Shown here one piece after another: positions 12,514 to 23,797 of a DNA stretch of 64,000 bases (its first letter is position 1; each line of letters opens with the position of its first letter). This DNA is from Varroa destructor (Eukaryota > Arthropoda > Arachnida > Mesostigmata > Varroidae), in assembly GCF_002443255.2 (NCBI RefSeq), contig NW_019211458.1, forward strand, positions 30,325,311 through 30,389,310, read 5' to 3'. A program made the translations under genes and the position numbers. The notes below the pieces were generated by a model, which saw only the letters and a list, made by a program, of their open reading frames with translations, had not been told where the DNA came from and did not search any database.

Positions 12514-12647
12514 AAAACCTGAGCACGAAGTACAGCTGGGAATCGAAGCATCGCCGGCTTATCAAAAGCTCCTTCCCTATCGAAAATTCCTCATACAAGA
12601 TGATTTTACGAAGACTGCTCGCGGTTGATTCGTTGCAAAGCCGCTGA
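12514..12647 (+). pseudogene. Possible decayed finger exon
   Basis: The acceptor is ctttattcttacag (AG at 12512-12513). The phase-compatible frame is open for 43 residues to TGA and is rich in basic residues. KYSWESKHRR could be a finger start whose first cysteine became Trp (TGT/TGC to TGG is a single change), but no second cysteine or histidine pair is in place. Splicing to it would give a basic, finger-less tail. Confidence 0.25.
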
Positions 12648-13072
12648 ATTTTTGTAGCTCCTTAGAGGAACCATCGTTCTATACTTATATAACCTAAATG
12701 ATCCACACACAGATTGGTCATCAGCAATGGAGGGCTAGTTCGCTACCCGTATTGTCATTAATATTGGGGGCAATCATCGAGCCCTCAATACGGTGCTTGA
12801 CCCTATACAGTTTTTCTTTCGATTTTTTTTCAACAAAACCATAGGCACAACCGTAATAATAAAATCGTCTGCTTCAAATCGACGCTCTTCACTTAAACTC
12901 GACTCACATATGAAACTAAATGATCTAACATGTAGTGAATTATTAGCAAAATAAATCATCTGTTTCTTAATAGACGGAAGTAGACATGCAGGGATGTCTT
13001 TATTCGACGGAAAATTGAACATAATAAAGATATTGTTAACTGCTTTTATCATGAGCGTTAATTTCTCCGCAG

Positions 13073-13224
13073 GAGGAGATATTGGTGGAGGTGGAACCGG
13101 GGCTGGCGGGGGAGGTGATCAGTGGGCGCTGTTTGGGTCGCTTGGTTCCCAGCAATCAACGATGGAGTGGACTCGCAAGAAGTATCAGTGCCTGTTGTGT
13201 GGCCGATGGTTATCCACCAAGCAG
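13073..13224 (+). CDS. lola: Alternative exon 4a: first half of a split two-finger module
   Basis: The acceptor is atttctccgcag (AG at 13071-13072). Two bases (ga) complete the upstream codon and 50 codons follow to a consensus donor, gcag/gtaagc, at 13225. The leader is strongly Gly-rich (GGDQWALFG follows a Gly run) and ends with the start of a finger, [14 protein letters not shown]. The finger lacks its histidines here because they are encoded by the next exon at 13637. The exon ends on a codon boundary (phase 0). Reading past the donor gives a few residues and a stop, so splicing is needed to complete the finger. Confidence 0.88.
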
Positions 13225-13636
13225 GTAAGCATGGCAACACAAAGCTAAGTGAAAGATCGGTGCTCATGCGTTCGTTTTATGTATGAGGCAACTTGTTATC
13301 ATGTTACCCCAACCGTTATGGCATGATGTACCACTATATGTCTACTAGATTCAGGATGACGTGATAGTATAGGTTTGAAACTAAGCGTAGACGCACTTCG
13401 TTTCGTGCTTGAAGGGGCTAGCCGTCTAAAGTGATGCTTAAGGGCAGGACCAGACGTGATATTCGAAACATTTCTTTTCAGCGTTCAGTTGTCAAGGCTT
13501 GGTTCTGAAGCAAGGTCCAAGCATGCGATGTTCAGAGGTTAGTAGGGAAACTCCCACATTATCATACACAAATCAGGGCGACCTTCTGGTAATCGATGAT
13601 TACTTGTGTGTATTTACTTAATTCGTTTAATTCCAG
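13225..13636 (+). other. Intron inside zinc finger 1 of module 4
   Basis: This 412-base phase-0 intron runs from gtaagc to ttccag. It also contains an alternative acceptor at 13481 (see the 13482 entry), so more than one product may be made from this region. Confidence 0.85.
13482..13621 (+). pseudogene. Possible nested alternative or decayed exon
   Basis: Inside the intron of module 4, the acceptor acatttcttttcag (AG at 13480-13481) opens a frame of 45 residues in the phase of the shared donor. It starts FSCQGLVLKQGPSMRC, which resembles the start of a finger but lacks the second Cys and both His. Read in the phase of exon 4a it stops after 8 codons. Confidence 0.22.
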
Positions 13637-13765
13637 GTACTGGACTCACACATGCGAGCGAAACATACCGGCGAACGACCCTTCAGCTGTCATCATTGTG
13701 ACAAAACCTTTGCCTCCTCGGGGGCCATGCGACTACATGAAGAGCGTAACCACTCGAACGCCTGA
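13637..13765 (+). CDS. lola: Alternative terminal exon 4b: completes finger 1 and encodes finger 2
   Basis: The acceptor is cgtttaattccag (AG at 13635-13636). Read in phase 0 from exon 4a, it begins [10 protein letters not shown], which supplies both histidines of the split first finger with correct C-x2-C-x12-H-x4-H spacing. TGERPFS and a second full finger follow ([17 protein letters not shown]...H), then SNA and TGA. Exons 4a and 4b together give a 92-residue tail. The restored spacing and 29 of 51 identities with exon 3 across the join confirm the splice. AATAAA follows at 13960. The overlapping plus-strand frame at 13596-13964 is a shadow of this exon. Confidence 0.9.
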
Positions 13766-13959
13766 ACGTCTCACGATTATCTACGCCCATTATCAAAAAG
13801 TGTCGACTACAGAAATGATCAACAAGCAACAGCTATTAATGGAAATGAAGGCCAAGGTCAGAGTTAGCGGTATCAGCATCATCAGCCATCTTGAGCCGCG
13901 TGTCATCATAAAGCTCGTTGTAATAGCTCAGAATGTGGCTACAGATCTTCGTGTCGTTG

Positions 13960-13965
13960 AATAAA
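13960..13965 (+). terminator. AATAAA polyadenylation hexamer for module 4
   Basis: The hexamer lies 195 bases after the exon 4b stop and runs into an A tract. Confidence 0.55.
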
Positions 13966-14950
13966 AAAAAACCCTAGTCAGCTTTTTCCCAGGATCGTTT
14001 AGGCATTTGATCATTGTTCAACCTGAGTGAAGTACGACTTTTAGAAGTCTCCAAATTTACGTTCTGCACATCGACAAGGCTGTTAATCCTTTGTACAAAA
14101 AGTAAAAGCCAAGGACAAACGCGCAACGATCTAAGAAGTCTCATCAAGAACAGAAGCAAGCCTGGCTCGGGCTTACCTACATTCAGCGAACTCTGTCATT
14201 TATATTCGGTTATTCTTATATTATTTTCACTTCGATTATGAACGCTGGTTCGGGAAGTAGTAATATTTCTTAGAAGGGTCGTTCAGAAGTGGAGAAAATT
14301 TCTCGCTCGCGAATATTGATATGAGCGGACATACGTAACATTGATACTTACAAACATATTGAGTGAGCTCTGGAGGACCTTTCGTACGAGCTTAGAAGGA
14401 AACGCAGCAGAGGAACAAACGCTTTGCGAATGGCATTGGCTTTTCACGTACGCAATACATTCGAGGAACTGAGCTTTATTCTGGTGCAAGACAGTTCCGT
14501 GCGTAGGCAGTGTATCACGAAGCGATTAGCACGGAGCGTTTTTCTCTGTTCCTACCGTGAGCGCCATTTTGTGAGCAATCCGAAATCTGTTCACAGCGTA
14601 TCTATAAACGTTTTCAATTTTTGGAACGAATCTTGCTTGAATTGCTTGCTTAGTCACGTATAATGTAGCCATCCAGACGTATCAATAGACTTACGTTTCA
14701 CAAATGCAGCTCGAGGTTTCTATAAGCGAAATTGCAGTACATGGTGGAAATTCTGCTTACAAAGCCACTGGGAGGTCCCGGTGCACAAACACGCAGGCGC
14801 AGACGTCGGAGTTCACTGCAGCAGCTTCGTGTGGGGATAGCGCCCTGGGTGTGTACACCGTTATATTTATGATAGTAGTGGTATAGTTTAAAGTAATGGC
14901 TAACGGAATAAACGTTCTTGGTGTTGCTGCTGTAAAAAAATTGAAACCTC

Positions 14951-15045
14951 AGTCGCGAACGCCGGGAATCGAACCCGCGAACCCCGTGAATGGCCGCTTC
15001 CGGCACGCGTGTCTGTGGCCGGCGAGATTGATTCGTGCTTGGCCC
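14951..15045 (-). repeat. tRNA-like, SINE-type fragment
   Basis: On the minus strand gggttcgattccc (14964-14976) matches an RNA polymerase III B box / T-loop. The expected acceptor stem does not pair, so this is not an intact tRNA gene. A tRNA-derived SINE relic is the likeliest reading. A similar B box occurs at 31131. Confidence 0.35.
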
Positions 15046-16133
15046 TGTCACGATCTGTGAGCAGGATATCATCGCAACTGGTAACGAAGTATTGCATAGT
15101 GTCAAGCCGACCTCTTTCATTGAACTATATACATTATATATAAAAACAAAAAATAAATTGATAATATATATGCGTATGTAAAACTGAGATAAAGGAAGAA
15201 GAAGCGATCAAAATGAGTGATAGAGGAAACGTCATATACCGAGCCAGTTCTCTGACATGTTTCGACTTTGGTCAATAATAGTAAGTAATCATGTGTGCAG
15301 CCCCTTCCCATTTCAAAGCGTCATGGAAAATTCGCTTACGACTAACTAAGACCAGGGAAAAATTGACGTGGTCTCTGTTGTGGCTGAATCGTCGAATACA
15401 TCAACAGCCCCGATGAGCAATGTTTGTGTGCATGCGCGAGTATCTTAGAGTTATTTGGATGAAAGTCAACAACGACTAAAGTCGTTCAGATGTGGCAATC
15501 ACCGTTGGAAGCTGATCAGTTCCAATTAGTCTCCTCTGCTATCACATGTAATATATACGTAACGTGTAAGAAGTAATATATATATATACATATCTATATA
15601 TATATATATATATTCGAGTATATGACTGTTACTCCTATCAATATATAATCCAGAAGCAGCTACTTCCACTCTTAGCAATTACGACTATTATTTTTATTAA
15701 TAATTAATTATAATTGTATTGTTGTTATAGAGATTACTCTATGTTAGTTAATTTACTAAGGATAGAGGGTAAATGGATATACAGAAGGAAAGAACAAATC
15801 GAAATGAAAATCAGGAGATAGATAGAGTGACGACCCAACTCCTTGCTAGAGTCTGTTACGCTGAATCTAGGAGCTTGTTCTAATGGACAGATCTAATTGT
15901 ACGTTCGGTGTTGATACACAAACCAAGCTTTTTCAGACGTTCTGACGTATTTTCCAGCCTCTGCTATTGTCGATTGCAGTGGAACACGGTGGTCACATAT
16001 TGACACTAGTCAAAAAAAATATAAAAGTTTTTTCTGATGCTGGTCGATTTAGTCATTTATATTATATTGCCATACTATTGGCGATCACTGCTTATCATTA
16101 TATTCATTGATACTGTTAGTGAACTATTCTATT

Positions 16134-16135
<2 letters not shown>

Positions 16136-16195
<60 letters not shown>

Positions 16196-16216
16196 ATATA
16201 TGTATGTATATATATC
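16136..16216. repeat. TA microsatellite
   Basis: About 27 TA units are followed by interrupted TA/TGTA units. The Tyr/Ile-repeat frames on both strands come from it. Confidence 0.95.
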
Positions 16217-16920
16217 TCGAGTTTTTTCTGTTACAATTACGTAACGTTAATGACGTACTGTTAATTTTGACAGCTATCATAGATGTCGTACGGGGTGTTA
16301 CGGTGTGCGGCTTGAAGATCAAGACAATGGGTGTTATTGCTTGCTGTGTGTACAGAGGGGACAGCGAAGGGTAAACAAAATGTTTTTGTCGCGGATTTTG
16401 CGACAAGATGTTTTTTCTTGATCTTTTTTATTCTAGAATTGGATTGACAGATAGACGGAGACAGGAAGAAAAAATGGTATAGAAGCCTAATGAAATACTG
16501 ACAAGTGGCAACATTCGACATTTTGTGTCAGCTGGTCTCCCGTCTAAATATATGATGACTAATAATATATAAGTGCAGTTACTATTGTGTACAGGGTACA
16601 AAGGATTCATCTAGTTGAGGGCAACTAAACTAAAAAAATAAAAGGAAAGACTTTGCGAAGAATGAGACAAGAATACTAGAAAGATATAATAATATAGATG
16701 ATGATTATTATGACTGTTATAAATTGTAGTCTGTCATTAATGTACAGAACAATTGTGAAAATAAAGTTAACAAACGAGAGAACGAGAACTCTAATAATCA
16801 CTATCGTAATTTCTTTTTAATAAAGGCCAAACGGGCGCGAACAAATGGAGTATGAGCGTATGTTATTATGTTGTCTAGAGAAATGTGGAACTTTGCTGTT
16901 AATTAACCATTTTCTTTCAG

Positions 16921-16955
16921 ATAAATGGACTCGGATTAATGCGCATCCCACATAA
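16921..16955 (+). other. Short terminal exon candidate with polyA signal
   Basis: The acceptor is ccattttctttcag (AG at 16919-16920). The phase-compatible frame is KWTRINAHPT then TAA. AATAAA is at 17035-17040. It could be a 3'UTR exon or a finger-less tail. Confidence 0.35.
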
Positions 16956-17094
16956 CGTTGCCCATCCCGCTTCGCTACGGACCTATTGCAGGCTTTGGTA
17001 GAAAACTTTACGGAAAATTGTTACTAGCAGCTTAAATAAACATTTTCACTATACTTATTCGAATAAATGTCGTAAGCCAGCTTTTTCCTCTCAG

Positions 17095-17213
17095 ATGTCT
17101 ATTCTAGGGGTGGCTGTCGGTGTCCTGGACTGCGTGTTTCAAATAGCCATCGGCGTCTACCAAAGGATACTTCGTTTGGGCGGTTCAAATCGAAAAAAAG
17201 ACGCTTAGGTTAA
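17095..17213 (+). pseudogene. Short basic tail exon, possible decayed finger
   Basis: A strong acceptor (agctttttcctctcag, AG at 17093-17094) lies 350 bases upstream of exon 5. In the shared phase it encodes 38 residues starting VYSRGGCRCPGL and ending in the basic stretch KSKKRRLG before TAA. The CRC and SNSH elements could be remnants of a finger, but the spacing is wrong. The basic end could act as a nuclear localisation signal if the exon is used. A second frame is also open for 37 codons, which weakens the coding case. Confidence 0.3.
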
Positions 17214-17444
17214 ACACTGTTGTGATACTTCATAAGAATTCTTGTGGAGCTCCGCGCCTCGTTTCACTCATTCTTATTGTCTAATATACAAGACTTAGCA
17301 AACGTAAATATAGCACAATATAGCAGCAAGCTGTTTACCTCGTCCGTGCTGCTTTAGAGTGTCTATCGATGGCCTTGATCGTTTGTGCATATTTAATATG
17401 CAATGATTATTCAGCATTGTTAAATGCTATTTTTTCGCTTGTAG

Positions 17445-17944
17445 ATTCCGGGGTCGATGACATCGGAAGTCTCGGCAGTCTAACGCCAGTCAGCCACGCC
17501 TCGAGCTTTTTCCTCGAATGCGCCACAGTCAATGTCAGCACTGCCTGCACGAACATCGACAGCTCGAGGTATCCAACGCACGTCTCCACGAGCCCGTTGA
17601 TTCGAGCAGACGACTTGGTCTCGCCAATTGTCCTCACAGGACCACCGTTGCCTCATGAAAAATTCACAAAGCAGGACGACCTCATTTACTGTCACAGTTG
17701 TTCATATATAAGTAAGCGAATCGATCATATGAGAAGGCACATTTTGCATCGACATAGCCTCTTTAAGCCGTATTCGTGTGCGTTCTGCAATCGAGAGTTC
17801 AGTCGGGATATTCCGCTAAAGGACCACATACGGACGGTGCATACAGGCGAGACGCCGTACAAATGCCGCCATTGTCCACAAGCTTTTCCGTCGAGCTACA
17901 ATCTTTGGCAACACTGCAAGCTTCAGCACAATGGGAAAAAATAG
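17445..17944 (+). CDS. lola: Alternative terminal exon 5: three C2H2 fingers
   Basis: The acceptor is tttttcgcttgtag (AG at 17443-17444). Two bases (at) complete the upstream codon and 165 residues follow to TAG. About 80 residues of Ser/Thr-rich linker come first, with SGVDDIGSLGSL at the start. Three fingers fill the C-terminal half: CHSCSYISKRIDHMRRH...H, the linker SLFKPYS, CAFCNREFSRDIPLKDH...H, TGETPYK, and CRHCPQAFPSSYNLWQH...H. All twelve ligands are intact. The aromatic after the second Cys of finger 1 (CSY) and the FKPY linker are hallmarks shared with exons 8, 12, 15, 16 and 17. AATAAA is at 18286. Confidence 0.92.
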
Positions 17945-18285
17945 CAAATAACTATCGTGGAGATGGACAGAGAGCAGCGAGCCTTAGCGGGTTCTAATGG
18001 CCGACTTTCTGGGGGGCGATCATGATGATGATTACGCTGTTGATAACTATGGGTATAATAAGGGTGAGGATCGTGGTGAGGCCGAGGGTGAGCTTCGAAT
18101 AAGTAGAAACATCCACATATGTATTCGAGTAGTCCCTCTGCGAAGAGTTGTACTGTCGAATGACAAATGAAGGGCAGATTGTGCGAGATCGAACTCAGAC
18201 GGCATTTGGAAATAGTATGCGCACTCCGAGATGACAGCTCTGGCAAGCTGAGATAATTACCAGATTCGCTTAGTGATGTGATAAT

Positions 18286-18291
18286 AATAAA
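18286..18291 (+). terminator. AATAAA polyadenylation hexamer for exon 5
   Basis: The hexamer lies 342 bases after the exon 5 stop in an AT-rich run. Confidence 0.4.
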
Positions 18292-19288
18292 TAATATGGT
18301 TCCGTGTCGACAAAACAGGGTTGAAGAAGAAGACTATCAAAGCTAAATAATTAAACAGAATTACTGATAACGAACGAGTAATCGTGTAAGTAATGATATA
18401 CAAAACTATCTGACCGTAGTTATTTATTCAGCCCGATATTCGTTGACGTTGATGTTCTATCATAGTTAATGATAGATAGGTGTAAGCGAAATGTCAAAAC
18501 GACAAATTACTTTGTTGTTAGGCAACAAAAAGCAAACAGACAGACTAGAAACAATAAAGCAGTAAGTAGAAAGGAAGACGCTCAAACACTTACATATACT
18601 TCGGTTTTCGATACGTGATAGTACACGTATCTCTCTGAATCTAGTCGGTTAAAGATTATTGAACGGGGTCTTGCCGCTTCGGATAGAGAAAGCAATGCCA
18701 TCGGACGATAGCGTAACGATCGAAACACAAACGAGATCTTTCAGACAGAGTAATATATGTTTTTTAAATTGGTTCCCTTAGGCAGTGATTGTCACGTATT
18801 GAGACTATACGTGCATCATGCGCATGTGGTCTTGTTGTAACGCGAGGGTGCTGTTTTCTAATGTTGCTAAATATACATAGCTTTCCTATGGCAAAAAATA
18901 CTAAACTTATATATACTACTTTATAGTATTATAGTAGCGTGATGTTTTCTATGATGGTACGAGCGGAGATGTGTTGGCACCAGACAATGAAGTGAGATAA
19001 TTGCAATAGAAATAAAGAAGTAATTTTTGATGATACGTGTTGGCGTATGATTTTTGTTGTTGTTTTTAACACACTGTGGAAAGTGGACGACAAAATGTTA
19101 TGCGTACATATGCATTATTGTCCTAGAACTGTTTGTATAGTTTGTTGTTATTATAAGAACTTCAGGAATATATGCTATCGTTGACTATTGGCTTGATTTA
19201 TTAGCTGTCAGCACTTTTAAGCTAAGCACTAGACGTTCTTGTCATTTTGTTGAATAGATCCGTAATTAACAGTATATCTCTCTTTCAG

Positions 19289-19341
19289 ACACTTCAAATA
19301 ATTGCTTCGGTGAAGTACTCGCTTCAAGTGCTATGCATTAG
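19289..19341 (+). other. Short terminal exon candidate with polyA signal
   Basis: The acceptor is tatctctctttcag (AG at 19287-19288). The phase-compatible frame gives 16 residues (TSNNCFGEVLASSAMH) then TAG. AATAAA is at 19447-19452. It could be the 3'UTR exon of the exon 5 isoform or a finger-less tail. Confidence 0.4.
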
Positions 19342-21036
19342 ATACGACAGTGTCGCGGCGGATCGAGCGGTCTTTGAAACTGCAGTTGTGATTTGCGAAC
19401 GTATCCGGCTGTAGCAGGATTATATCATAAAAATGTATATAAAGAAAATAAAATGTCTGATTAATTGGTAGAAAGTGTATGCTTAGCCGGTAAAGCTTCG
19501 AGCTGGCGCCACTTCATCAGATAATTTCCTTTGTCTTTATCAGATATGTCTCGATGCAGTTTTGACTGACTTGGACCCTATCAGAATCAGGCATCTGATC
19601 TGCATTAGTTGAAATACAGCGTGGGTTTATCTAGTAATAGTCTCGTTATAGTACCTATAAACGTTTCCGCAATGTGCCTAACCCTTCGAGGACCTTTTGT
19701 GTACAATTTCATGCAGGCCAATCAATGTCATGTTGTCGTCTCCATCACAAGATTTATCTCTCCACTAGGTTAGTTTGTGATAGTTTGTTTTCGTTGATAT
19801 AGTTATACCAGCCGTCATTTACGGACGGATTACGCCGACAGAGTTCTGTCGCGTCAACGTTCTCGGTGATGCTGGCGAAGCATACACCCGTCTGGGTTCA
19901 TCCGACCAAGGCGAACCAACAAAAGTGGTCACTCCTAGACCGAAAGACCAGAAGTAACTTAATGGTCTCCATTCTTCTGTAACCTATCCTATACGTCACA
20001 AATCATTCTAGTCGCCCACTTGAGTTTGGTTAGTTCGAACGATTCCCATTTCAGTGCATTGAACGTCAACGACACGTGGTCTTCCAGATACTGCCTCCGT
20101 GGGTCGACACGAAGGTTCTTCGATAGGCGATAGCTTTTTCGTTGAATTCTCGTTAGGGCAGCAAATCTTGATCAGTGGTCAACGATTTTGATCGTTACGA
20201 TCAACAGACCTGCTGCAAATTGTGCTAATATGAAACGCAACAATGCGCGACATAAAGTGAACAGCGACATGCTCGGGCCCGCCATACAAAACATCGACAG
20301 TCAGTTTGTGCTCGAATCTGAAAAGGGGTTCGCAGGAAAAGTTACATAACAACTCGCCTGAAGATTTGCCTAGGCGCGTGAAGAGTAATTAATTTAGTCA
20401 ACTCGACTGTCGGAGAGCTACTACAAAGTGACTAGATGACTATACAATGGAAATTCTGAACTCTGACGTCGCATTGACACTCCAAAGCTCTATAGTAGGC
20501 CACAACTGGAACTTGTGATGGAAGAGAGAACGTCGACGAAGAGTCAGAGTAACTAACGAATGTTCCCAAGTTGGTATCTGCTTAGAAAAAAGTATTTCTT
20601 GCACTCTTCTGCACGGAGAAAAGATGCTGAACGTGGTATGGGGCACAGTTTTGTTATTAGAGGATTTGAGTGTATCCTCATGCCCTGTATGTTTGAAGGA
20701 GGGCGTTAGGAAATGAGTTTTTCATGGCTTCAATGGTTTTTGGCCATTAAAACGTTATCAAAACGTTGAAACAAGCTAAGAGTGACTCTTATATCTGCAT
20801 AATAATAAGTGGTTGTTCCGTTGAAGCTGAAATTATGCAAATGAATCGATCGCGGGAAACGCTTTTGTGGATCCCGTAATGTAAGTCTAAATTAGTGCAC
20901 ACAAAATAACTAAGGAGAAATCATTAACTTATAGACTATTTTCGTTCTTAAGGTCTGCATTTATATTAAATCTACACTAAGCAAACACATTGATGTGAAT
21001 GAGCTGAAACTGTGATAATATATATTAATTAAAGAA

Positions 21037-21039
<3 letters not shown>

Positions 21040-21072
<33 letters not shown>

Positions 21073-21098
21073 TCTATATATATATATATATATATATA
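21040..21098. repeat. CT then TA composite microsatellite
   Basis: A (TC)n block changes directly into a (TA)n block. The same order recurs at 22008-22073. Confidence 0.95.
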
Positions 21099-21223
21099 CA
21101 TGTAATGGGTTTCAGCAATTTATTGAACTCTAAGGGCCGGCTGATGTATGTAGTACACATCGAGAGTGTCTGGGTTACTTTTGTTCTCCTTGTTTACTTG
21201 GTCTTACATTTCTGCCGTTACAG

Positions 21224-21756
21224 ATGTTCGTGAAATGAAACTCCTGTCGCGGCACCATCACTCGGTTCCTAACTCGCATGGCAAAGTTACCGAGTGGTTA
21301 TCACTTGAAAATAGGCTGGCATCTGTGCTTCCGGATCAAGTGACCGTTCCGGTCCCACTGTCACGCCCGCCGATACAAAACTGTCCACCCCATCCAATCG
21401 AGTTTGACCAATTTGAAGGGTTCTCTACGCGAACAGCGCTGAACGTGGATCTTAGCAACGGGCTCCCGGTTATTTCTCCCATGGTAGCAGACGGAGATCC
21501 TTTAACTGACGACGAGTACTACACGTCCCCAAAGGAGGAACTTCGCTCAATTGCCAGCGATTTCTATAGACACGGCCGTCATACTCGATGCAAATTGTGT
21601 CCGTACGAGACTCGAAGGCCAGAACATATGTATCGGCATATTCGAAGTGTACACAGAAATAACCGTCAGTACTCATGTGATCGATGCGGACGGAAGTTTG
21701 TCCGAAAGGATTATGTAACGAGCCACATGAGGATTTGCCGAGGTGCGGCACATTAG
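21224..21756 (+). CDS. lola: Alternative terminal exon 6: two fingers, second of C2HC type
   Basis: The acceptor is tttctgccgttacag (AG at 21222-21223). Two bases (at) complete the upstream codon and 176 residues follow. A long linker begins VREMKLLSRHHHS and includes an acidic patch (DDEYYTSPKEE). The fingers are CKLCPYETRRPEHMYRH...H and CDRCGRKFVRKDYVTSH ending in HMRIC, so the last ligand is cysteine. The linker RNNRQYS is not the usual TGEKP. The stop TAG is followed immediately by gtaaaa, a plausible donor, so the 3'UTR may be spliced to the acceptor at 23482. A G-run lies at 21793-21805. Confidence 0.92.
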
Positions 21757-22007
21757 GTAAAATGAAAAGGTTAATCGATGCGATCATTGAGTGGGGGGGG
21801 GGGGGTATGAAATTGGTGAATAATCAAGTTTGGTAATATTCTCGAACTGGTTTCAAGAGCAATAGTCTTATGAGGACTAGTAATTCCTAACTGTTTTATA
21901 AATGTGCATATTGTAAGATAGCTGGGTTAGTAAGGAAGATCAGAAGGTGCCAAACAAGCCGGAACGGAGCTTGAAAAAGCCGATACCGTTGAAGGAAATT
22001 GAATGCG

Positions 22008-22025
22008 CTCTCTCTCTCTCTCTCT

Positions 22026-22065
<40 letters not shown>

Positions 22066-22073
22066 GTGTGTGT
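22008..22073. repeat. CT then TA composite microsatellite
   Basis: (CT)n runs into (TA)n and a short TG tail. Confidence 0.95.
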
Positions 22074-23482
22074 GCAGTGAAATCTTTGATTTGATATCAA
22101 GCTGTTGTGAAACTACTGGGACGGGGACTGGCCACAGTACCTTGTGTGGTATGGACTCCTACTACATGCTATAATACGTACTAACATATGTGTAGTTTAT
22201 ACCTTATTATAGTCGCTGTTCAAAAGGCCGCCTAGCGAACAGGGGTTAATGTAGTCGATCTCAATAACGATCCGTGAGCTACACTAGAGAGCCCCAACGT
22301 GCTCAATTCGCGTGCATTTTATTTCTTGCACTACATATATGTTCTATTTCTACGCGTCATAGCCTGAGTATATGTATCCGCTTTCTATCCAAATAATCAA
22401 TAGCTAATCCTATTTTACCCACATATCATACTGACCTTTGCCATGTAAGATATCACGTATGCACGGGATTTACATTGAACTATTTTTTTTTTTTGTTTTT
22501 TGAAACATATTGTCAAACAGCTCCTACAAAAACTTGCCTGAACCGCAATAATGCGAAGCTATCTTTTCTATTCGCTGCTTGATATTCGTCTACAATATAC
22601 AAACGCGACCTCAAGCCATAGATGTGTATTGTAATGTTATACTGCTTTGTCCCGTATTGTCGACCGATTTACTTTAGCAGGGTAAAAAAAAAGTTGCCAG
22701 AAGTACGTATTTCGCCTCATCGTTCGTAAGGCTGTGTACTTTTCCTCTCTCTTTAGCAAGAATCCACTATGGTGACCATGCTGATGACGACGACCTCTGC
22801 GAAGGAAAGGCGCAGATGTCCATGCGGAATGAATTAATATACCCAACGTTTGTTTGCTTCATATCGGTTGAATATACGTCGTTTATTTGTCTCTGATGCT
22901 AAATAGGTTGATCAATTCATTCACACTCGCAAACAAATTGTTTAAAGAGTTCCTTGACAATTACTAAGGCCGAGCAACAGGCTACGCGTAAAAAGGCGAG
23001 CGGATTTCAGATATTTTACGATAAATGGACAAGACTAGCAGACGATGCAAACTATTTCGTGGCTAAAAGCGCAAATTGACAGAAAATAAGCCAGTAGTGG
23101 AATGTATAAGCACGAATAGAAATCTACAATAAGAGTTAGAAGTGTTGTTAATAAAAAGAACAAGTAACAGCGAAAATAATGGATGTTGCCAGTGATTGCT
23201 GACATGTTTTTTTAGTTATACTTAACTATAGGTTAGTTGGTAGCTGTATGCTTGGTCGATTTTGAAATTAACTTGGTCTACTGCTAATTGAGTAACAAGA
23301 AAATCAGCCAGGGTATAGTCTAGTATTACGTATTATTATTATATTGAACGATCGCAATTAGATACGTTAAAATACCCTGTATATAATGCATGTATCAAAA
23401 TACAAACTAAGTATATCTACTTTACATGAATATCGTTTTTACTATACTTTAAGCAATTCCTACAATATGATTTTTGTTTCAG

Positions 23483-23529
23483 CGGATACGTCAGTTACCG
23501 ACATCGGCTATAGACGTCTTCTTCGCTGA
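23483..23529 (+). other. Short terminal exon candidate (possible 3'UTR exon of exon 6)
   Basis: The acceptor is gatttttgtttcag (AG at 23481-23482). The phase-compatible frame gives DTSVTDIGYRRLLR then TGA. AATAAA is at 23584-23589. The donor-like gtaaaa directly after the exon 6 stop makes this its most likely partner. Confidence 0.45.
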
Positions 23530-23797
23530 GCACTTGCAAATTTGCCGAATACAACTTAACCGTCCATGGATTTACTCGCCAGTAATAAAAAGGACAGATT
23601 TTGTTTTGGACTCTTGCCCAAAGAATCCTTTATCCTTCTAGTCCTTTTAGCTGTGTGGACACCCATACCCTTACCCGTCCGAAATTATCGAGATTACATT
23701 TGCATCCATTCATAGAGGTACGCAAACTCGTGTAATCGTGGCGTTCACATTTTTTTTATTCTACCTTGTATTTATATCTATTTAGTTTCTGTCACAG

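Larger units (their letters stand above)
9697..13072 (+). other. Spacer between finger exons 3 and 4
   Basis: It contains a long CA tract at about 9989-10067, several TA tracts, the 100-N gap at 11673-11772 and a phase-compatible open segment at 12514-12647. No intact finger is seen. An exon could be hidden in the gap. Confidence 0.6.
13766..17444 (+). other. Spacer between finger exons 4 and 5
   Basis: It contains a tRNA-like fragment on the minus strand near 14951-15045, TA tracts at about 15577-15612 and 16136-16216, and two strong acceptors at 16920 and 17094. No intact finger is seen. Confidence 0.6.
17945..21223 (+). other. Spacer between finger exons 5 and 6
   Basis: It contains one strong acceptor at 19288 and a CT/TA composite microsatellite at 21040-21098, just upstream of exon 6. 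No finger or other coding signal was recognised between 19460 and 21000. Confidence 0.6.
21757..23797 (+). other. Spacer between finger exons 6 and 7
   Basis: It contains a G homopolymer, a CT/TA composite repeat at 22008-22073 and a strong acceptor at 23482. Nothing else is recognised. Confidence 0.6.

Noticed and set aside
13596..13964. 122-residue plus-strand frame over exon 4b
   Set aside because: It is in another frame from the finger sequence that joins correctly to exon 4a.
14898..15120. A functional tRNA gene
   Set aside because: The T-loop motif is good, but the acceptor and D arms do not pair.
16037..16406. Tyr/Ile-repeat frames on both strands
   Set aside because: TA microsatellite translation.
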